64,000 bases of DNA from Roseburia sp. CAG:10041_57 (lineage in GTDB: Bacteria; Bacillota; Clostridia; Lachnospirales; Lachnospiraceae), in the NCBI GenBank assembly GCA_001916965.1, contig MNTL01000050.1, positions 1 through 64,000 on the forward strand, read 5' to 3'. Below are positions 60,293 through 64,000 of the stretch, piece by piece (position 1 is the stretch's first letter; each line of letters begins with the position of its first letter). The translations under genes and the position numbers were made by a program. Under the pieces are notes generated by a model. That model did no database searches. It had not been told where the DNA came from and saw only the letters and a program-made list of their open reading frames with translations.

Positions 60293-60307
60293 ACTTTTCC
60301 TAAAAGT
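60293..60307. promoter_or_regulatory. Palindrome in the malE leader
   Basis: ACTTTT-CCT-AAAAGT is a perfect palindrome with a three-base centre in the leader between the malE promoter and its SD. It is a candidate operator for the divergent LacI regulator. Confidence 0.35.
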
Positions 60308-60335
60308 CATGTGAATCATGTCCTTTTGTATTTTC

Positions 60336-60364
60336 ATCATATCTGCAAAATATCAGTTTTACAA
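60336..60364 (-). promoter_or_regulatory. Promoter of the malE operon
   Basis: Minus strand TTGTAA (60364-60359) and TATGAT (60341-60336) with a 17-base spacer. Confidence 0.6.
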
Positions 60365-60383
60365 TGTTTTTGTGTGATTGCAA

Positions 60384-60411
60384 TTGACTTTTGTTAAGAA
60401 ACCGCTATACT
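60384..60411 (+). promoter_or_regulatory. Promoter of the lacI-type regulator gene
   Basis: TTGACT (60384-60389) and TATACT (60406-60411) with a 16-base spacer, divergent from the malE promoter. Confidence 0.65.
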
Positions 60412-60456
60412 AGATTTTAAGATTTGTCGATTTTTCAAATGAAAGGAGATATCGTT

Positions 60457-61476
60457 ATGTCAGTCACGATTTCAGATGTTGCTTCCAAGGCAGGTGTTTC
60501 TACTTCCACTGTGTCAAAGGTCATTAATAACAACCCTACGATCTCTGCTGAGACAACCGCCAGAGTCAACGCTGCAATTAAAGAACTACATTATATTCCT
60601 AACTCACGCGCTGTCAGCTTCGCCAAAGGACAAGCCAAAAATATCGTGTACCTGTCCACTCTTGGAAAAGATATCGCTTATGAGAATCCTCATATGTTCG
60701 ACATTATGTGTGGTGTTTACCATGAACTGACCTCACATCATTACATGATGTCGCTGGTAGATACCTCTGAAGAATCCTATCCCGGTGAACGGGCAATCGT
60801 GGAAATCAAAAAACGTTCCGCAGATGGACTCATTATTCATGGTTCCATCGTAAACGAAACGTTAGCGAAGCATTTATTGGAGGAAGAAATTCCTCATATT
60901 ATTATCGGACACCCGGATTTTGAGACCAGACTCTGCTGGATTGATACCGACCACACTCTTGCCGGCGAATATGCAGCAGACCATATTTGCGAATGTGGTT
61001 ATACCAATGTCTTCTTCATTGCCGGCCGAAGAAATGATGCTATCTCCAATCAGAGGCTCAAAGGGTTTAAAAAAGGGATGATACATCATAAGGAATATAT
61101 CACCCGCGAAAATATCGGTTATACAAATAATACTCAGGAAGGCGCTTATGAAGTCACCCGTACTATGCTGCAGAAGCTCCCGAAGCCGCAAGCCATTGTC
61201 TGCGAAAACAATCTGCTGGCGCTGGGTGTTGTCAATGCACTTCGTGACCTGTCTTTCTCCATTCCAGATGATATCGGATTATTGACATTTGATATCTATC
61301 CGTATTCAAAGATCATTACGCCACAGCCTACTGTCATCGACATCAACATGTACGACATCGGCATTCAGGCAGGGCGCATGATGCTTCATAAGCTGGAGAA
61401 TCCAAGGCTGATGGTACAGAGCTTCACCGCTCTTCCGACCCTGATTCAGGGGCAGACTACCACCAGAATCATATAA
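60457..61476 (+). CDS. LacI family transcriptional regulator
   Basis: A 339-residue regulator. The N-terminal helix-turn-helix is TISDVASKAGVSTSTVSKVI, followed by the hinge NSRAVSFAKG and a periplasmic-binding-protein-like sensor domain (from about 60) with VFFIAGRRND and VCENNLLALGVVNAL. Divergent orientation to malE-malF-malG-GH13 suggests maltodextrin-responsive repression. ATG 60457 follows AAAGGAG. The 3' end overlaps the convergent azl remnant by 31 bases. Confidence 0.92.
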   Translation: MSVTISDVASKAGVSTSTVSKVINNNPTISAETTARVNAAIKELHYIPNSRAVSFAKGQAKNIVYLSTLGKDIAYENPHMFDIMCGVYHELTSHHYMMSLVDTSEESYPGERAIVEIKKRSADGLIIHGSIVNETLAKHLLEEEIPHIIIGHPDFETRLCWIDTDHTLAGEYAADHICECGYTNVFFIAGRRNDAISNQRLKGFKKGMIHHKEYITRENIGYTNNTQEGAYEVTRTMLQKLPKPQAIVCENNLLALGVVNALRDLSFSIPDDIGLLTFDIYPYSKIITPQPTVIDINMYDIGIQAGRMMLHKLENPRLMVQSFTALPTLIQGQTTTRII

Positions 61477-61868
61477 ACGGCAGTGCTTCCTATAATACTG
61501 AGCAGGGTATTCTTCTTCCACAGATGAAGCCCTGCACATACTGCTACTGCGATGAGCTTGTTCTTACCGGCTCCTGCATCCATCTGCTTAAAGTCCTCTA
61601 CAAACGTTATTCCATAGAAGAACTGTCTGCTGTTCATGAACAATGCCGTCAGGGCAATGGTAAGAAAGGATGCCCCACTGCTTAGGAAAGTCACCAGTAC
61701 GAACTGAAACGCACCTGTATACACAGTCAGACTGGTATGCAGTGACCAGCCCCAGCCAAAACCTGCCTCCTGCATCATCAGCCCATATGCCATGCTGACA
61801 AAGAAATAACTGCCCATAATGGGCAGTGCATGAAGAAAAGCCTCTTTACAAACTGTCTTTCTATCCAT
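61446..61868 (-). pseudogene. AzlC-AzlD deletion chimera (branched-chain amino acid exporter)
   Basis: A 140-residue open frame whose N-terminal part matches AzlC (HALPIMGSYFFVSMAYGLMMQ, MNSRQFFYGITFVEDFK) and whose last 35 residues match the C-terminus of AzlD (LHLWKKNTLLSIIGSTAVYM). Full AzlC is about 230 and AzlD about 105 residues, so an internal deletion of roughly 600 bases joined the two in frame near GKNKLIAVAV. The AzlCD exporter is almost certainly inactive. It begins at TAATG with the upstream SGNH gene stop. Confidence 0.75.
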
Positions 61869-62509
61869 TATGCCGCACCTGTACCAAGCTGCATCTTAGC
61901 CAGTTTATGATAAACGGCTTCTGCCAGCCTTCTATGTCCTTCCTCATCCAGATGCTCCTGATCTATGGGACTTGGCTTGGCATAATCAGAAGCAGCAAGG
62001 AAGTCTGTTCCCTGTTCTATTGCTATCTTCTGATAAACTGCTTTCAACTTCTTGGAAGTGTTGACTGATTCTGTATCAAACTCAGGGTCAAACTGTGGCT
62101 TCCATACCTCTTCACCCAGCAGAATAGGGGATATCAGCAATATCTTGATACTCTCATCTGCCTGTCTTACCTGTCTGATCAGCTTCTCGATTCCTTTACC
62201 AATGACCTCTGCCGGTGCATGATAATATGTCTTACAATCATTCGTTCCCAACATGATGATGACTGTATCTAAGGGCTTGTGACTCTCAAGAAGAGCAGGA
62301 AGCAGATCGCTACCCTTACGGTTATCGCGCAGCTCATCCTCAAATACGGTAGTTCTTCCACATAACCCTTCCTCTGTAACGCGAATGCCCTCCTGATAAA
62401 GTCTGTCCGCAAGAATCCCTGTCCATCTTACTTCCCATGGGTATCTTCCTTCTCCACCAGGTATATATCCGTATGTATTAGAATCGCCAAAGCACATAAT
62501 TTCTCTCAT
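61868..62509 (-). CDS. SGNH/GDSL lipase-acylhydrolase
   Basis: A 213-residue single-domain SGNH esterase. Block I IMCFGDSNTYGYIPGG contains the nucleophile Ser, LCGRTTVFEDE block II Gly, VIIMLGTNDCKTYY block III Asn and PSPIDQEHLDEEGHRRLAEAV block V Asp and His. It resembles arylesterases acting on small acylated substrates. No signal peptide. ATG 62509 lies 13 bases after GAAAGG. It overlaps the azl remnant start by one base. Confidence 0.88.
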   Translation of the reverse strand: MREIMCFGDSNTYGYIPGGEGRYPWEVRWTGILADRLYQEGIRVTEEGLCGRTTVFEDELRDNRKGSDLLPALLESHKPLDTVIIMLGTNDCKTYYHAPAEVIGKGIEKLIRQVRQADESIKILLISPILLGEEVWKPQFDPEFDTESVNTSKKLKAVYQKIAIEQGTDFLAASDYAKPSPIDQEHLDEEGHRRLAEAVYHKLAKMQLGTGAA

Positions 62510-62610
62510 AAATGACACGCTGCCTTTCAGTTAATCTCTTCTTTTCCTACTTGATTAGTATGATTAATATGAATTCATTATAAACAGGAAAGGGCAGAAT
62601 GTCAATATCT

Positions 62611-63063
62611 TTATGATGAGATTTTCTCAAAACGGTACTTCTGCTTCACATCCGGGTACTTCTCATGATCCACTTCGCTCATGAACATGGCGTATGGTCT
62701 GGCGCATATCTTAAATGGCGTATACATTGCCTGATAAATAACCAGTCTTTCTCCTGTCTCTGTATGCTGTGCAAAAGCCAGCACCTTATACAGATATTCT
62801 GAGGTCTGAGCTGACACCCACTCTCTCTTAAAATGCTGCACAATGTCTCCTACATGAATATCTCTGTCAGGGACATTCTCCTGTGGTGCTTCCGGCTCTG
62901 TACTTAACTCCATATACTCTTCCTTATCCAGAGATACCGGTATTCCAGACTTTCCTGTGATATGCACACCACCATACCATGTCCCTGTCACTTCACAGAT
63001 ATCACCTATATTATATTCCAGTGAATATTCATCATTTTTCTTAATAATCTTTACTTTGCTCAT
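62611..63063 (-). CDS. DUF1653-domain protein
   Basis: A 150-residue cytoplasmic protein. The N-terminal 50 residues include IKKNDEYSLEYNIGDICEVTGTWYGG, a small SH3-like region. The C-terminal half is a DUF1653 domain (VQHFKREW, YKVLAFAQHTETGERLVIYQAMY, FKICARPYAMFMSEVDHEKYP). Its function is unknown. ATG 63063 is 12 bases from AAAAGGAG; an ATG at 63090 overlaps the LysR stop codon by four bases and is a possible alternative. It may be co-transcribed with the LysR gene. Confidence 0.75.
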   Translation of the reverse strand: MSKVKIIKKNDEYSLEYNIGDICEVTGTWYGGVHITGKSGIPVSLDKEEYMELSTEPEAPQENVPDRDIHVGDIVQHFKREWVSAQTSEYLYKVLAFAQHTETGERLVIYQAMYTPFKICARPYAMFMSEVDHEKYPDVKQKYRFEKISS

Positions 63064-63086
63064 GATTCTTCTAATCTCCTTTTTGC

Positions 63087-63977
63087 TCATTTACTTTCCA
63101 AAATTATCTTTTTGAGCTGTCTTGCCGCAGAATTCAGCGGATGCTGCCAGTCATATACCATACATATATTCCTTTCCGGTATGTCTTCTTTCAGTGAAAT
63201 CTGCACTATTTCGTGCTTTTTAATAGACTCTCTTGCCATTGGTTCCGGCAGAAAAGCCAGACCCAGTTCACATTTTACCAATGGAAGAATCTGATCTGTT
63301 GTCGCAGTCTCCGTATCCGGCATCAGTTCCAGTCCATGAGATAGAAACAGACTGTTGTAAAACCGAAATGTCATAGTTTCTTTTCCAAGACATATCAAAG
63401 GGTAATTCTTCAGTTCTTCTAATGAGAGTTCCTGACTTCCTAATGCCGTAAATGTCGTTCCACCTACTAAAATTTCTCGAAAAGGCAGCAGCATGACCGC
63501 TTTTAGAGGCATTTCCACAGCTGCAGGTGTAGAGACCACAGCAAAATCTATTTTACCACTTTTTACAGCTTCTATCGCTTCCGGGGTTGAATGATTATAT
63601 ATTTTCAATCTGATTCCCGGATATTTCATATGGAAAGCCTTTAATTTATCTAAAAGAAATATATTCAGCGCAGTTTCACTTGCTCCTATCGCAATACTTC
63701 CATGGGAAAGTCCTGTACTATCAGTAAGCTCTTCCTCTGCGGTCATAAGCTGCACCATAGCTGCAGATACATGCGTATAGAGCTTTTCTCCTTCCGGCGT
63801 TAATTGAACACCACGGTTCGTCCGCACAAATAGTGTTGTATGTATCTGCTGTTCCAGACAGTTCATTGCTCTTGTAATATTCGGCTGGCTGTTTTCCAAT
63901 GCCTGTGCTGCCTTCGTAAAATTACGATACTTGGCTACATAATAAAATATTTTATAGTATTCAAAATTAACATTCAT
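63087..63977 (-). CDS. LysR family transcriptional regulator
   Basis: A 296-residue LysR-type regulator. The N-terminal helix-turn-helix spans YKIFYYVAKYRNFTKAAQAL and NSQPNITRAMNCLEQQI; the effector-binding domain begins about residue 90 (HGSIAIGASETALNIFLLDKL). Regulators of this type usually act on a divergent neighbour, which would lie beyond the window edge. The SD AGGAAG precedes the ATG. Confidence 0.93.
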   Translation of the reverse strand: MNVNFEYYKIFYYVAKYRNFTKAAQALENSQPNITRAMNCLEQQIHTTLFVRTNRGVQLTPEGEKLYTHVSAAMVQLMTAEEELTDSTGLSHGSIAIGASETALNIFLLDKLKAFHMKYPGIRLKIYNHSTPEAIEAVKSGKIDFAVVSTPAAVEMPLKAVMLLPFREILVGGTTFTALGSQELSLEELKNYPLICLGKETMTFRFYNSLFLSHGLELMPDTETATTDQILPLVKCELGLAFLPEPMARESIKKHEIVQISLKEDIPERNICMVYDWQHPLNSAARQLKKIILESK

Positions 63978-64000
63978 TCTTTTCTTCCTAATATATCAAT

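Noticed and set aside
1..64000. CRISPR arrays, prophage modules and complete insertion sequences
   Set aside because: I saw no regularly spaced direct repeats, no cas, phage structural or transposase genes.

Overview
The window looks like the chromosome of a low-to-mid GC Firmicute of class Clostridia, most probably a Lachnospiraceae gut bacterium (inference from gene families and order; no 16S gene is present). Supporting signs are a Gram-positive PolC replicase, a SigA-type sigma factor in a trmK-sigA-dnaG-dgt block, an ispG-rseP-dxr-cdsA-uppS-frr-pyrH block, a TGS-domain uridine kinase, purine-rich Shine-Dalgarno sequences, and a carbohydrate operon with a malE-type lipoprotein but no ATPase.

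Layout. 1-10.4 kb: a membrane-anchored trypsin-like protease, RNase P RNA, uridine kinase-like protein, a Nif3-family protein, TrmK, SigA, DnaG, Dgt, a lipoprotein, and two divergent tRNA-Leu genes with clear promoters. 10.4-13.0 kb: an AT-rich accessory patch with a signal peptidase fused to a group II intron remnant, a GNAT protein coupled to a 54-residue protein, a 28-residue peptide gene, a BsuBI/PstI-type restriction endonuclease pseudogene, and a type I toxin remnant. 13.0-28.1 kb: PolC and the isoprenoid/lipid/translation block, then a bactofilin, a polysaccharide deacetylase, a DUF436 protein, a DNA glycosylase and an acyltransferase.

28.2-46.9 kb: a chemoreceptor, an M18 aminopeptidase, two EAL phosphodiesterase candidates with degenerate GGDEF domains, a glucuronate operon (uxuA, uxuB, lone PTS IIC), a PadR/CPBP pair with an operator in its promoter, an AraC regulator, a small alarmone synthetase, an SGNH hydrolase and an unusual stand-alone RsmH. 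46.9-53.4 kb: envelope genes (SHOCT protein, secreted beta-repeat protein, LemA, lipoprotein) followed by a GHKL kinase/LytTR regulator pair; a LytTR-like direct repeat lies upstream of the lipoprotein. 53.4-61.5 kb: subtilase, then a maltodextrin operon (GH13 enzyme, MalG, MalF, MalE) with a divergent LacI regulator. 61.4-64 kb: an AzlC/AzlD deletion chimera, an SGNH hydrolase, a DUF1653 protein and a LysR regulator.

Main items for a second look: the 11-12 kb GNAT/small-protein pair; the intron remnant fused to lepB; a pair of about 150-bp imperfect palindromic elements at 39.7 and 49.9 kb; the LytTR operator at 51.25 kb; and a recurring translation-start context (GAAAGGCATGG about 8-10 bases before the start codon) on at least six genes.
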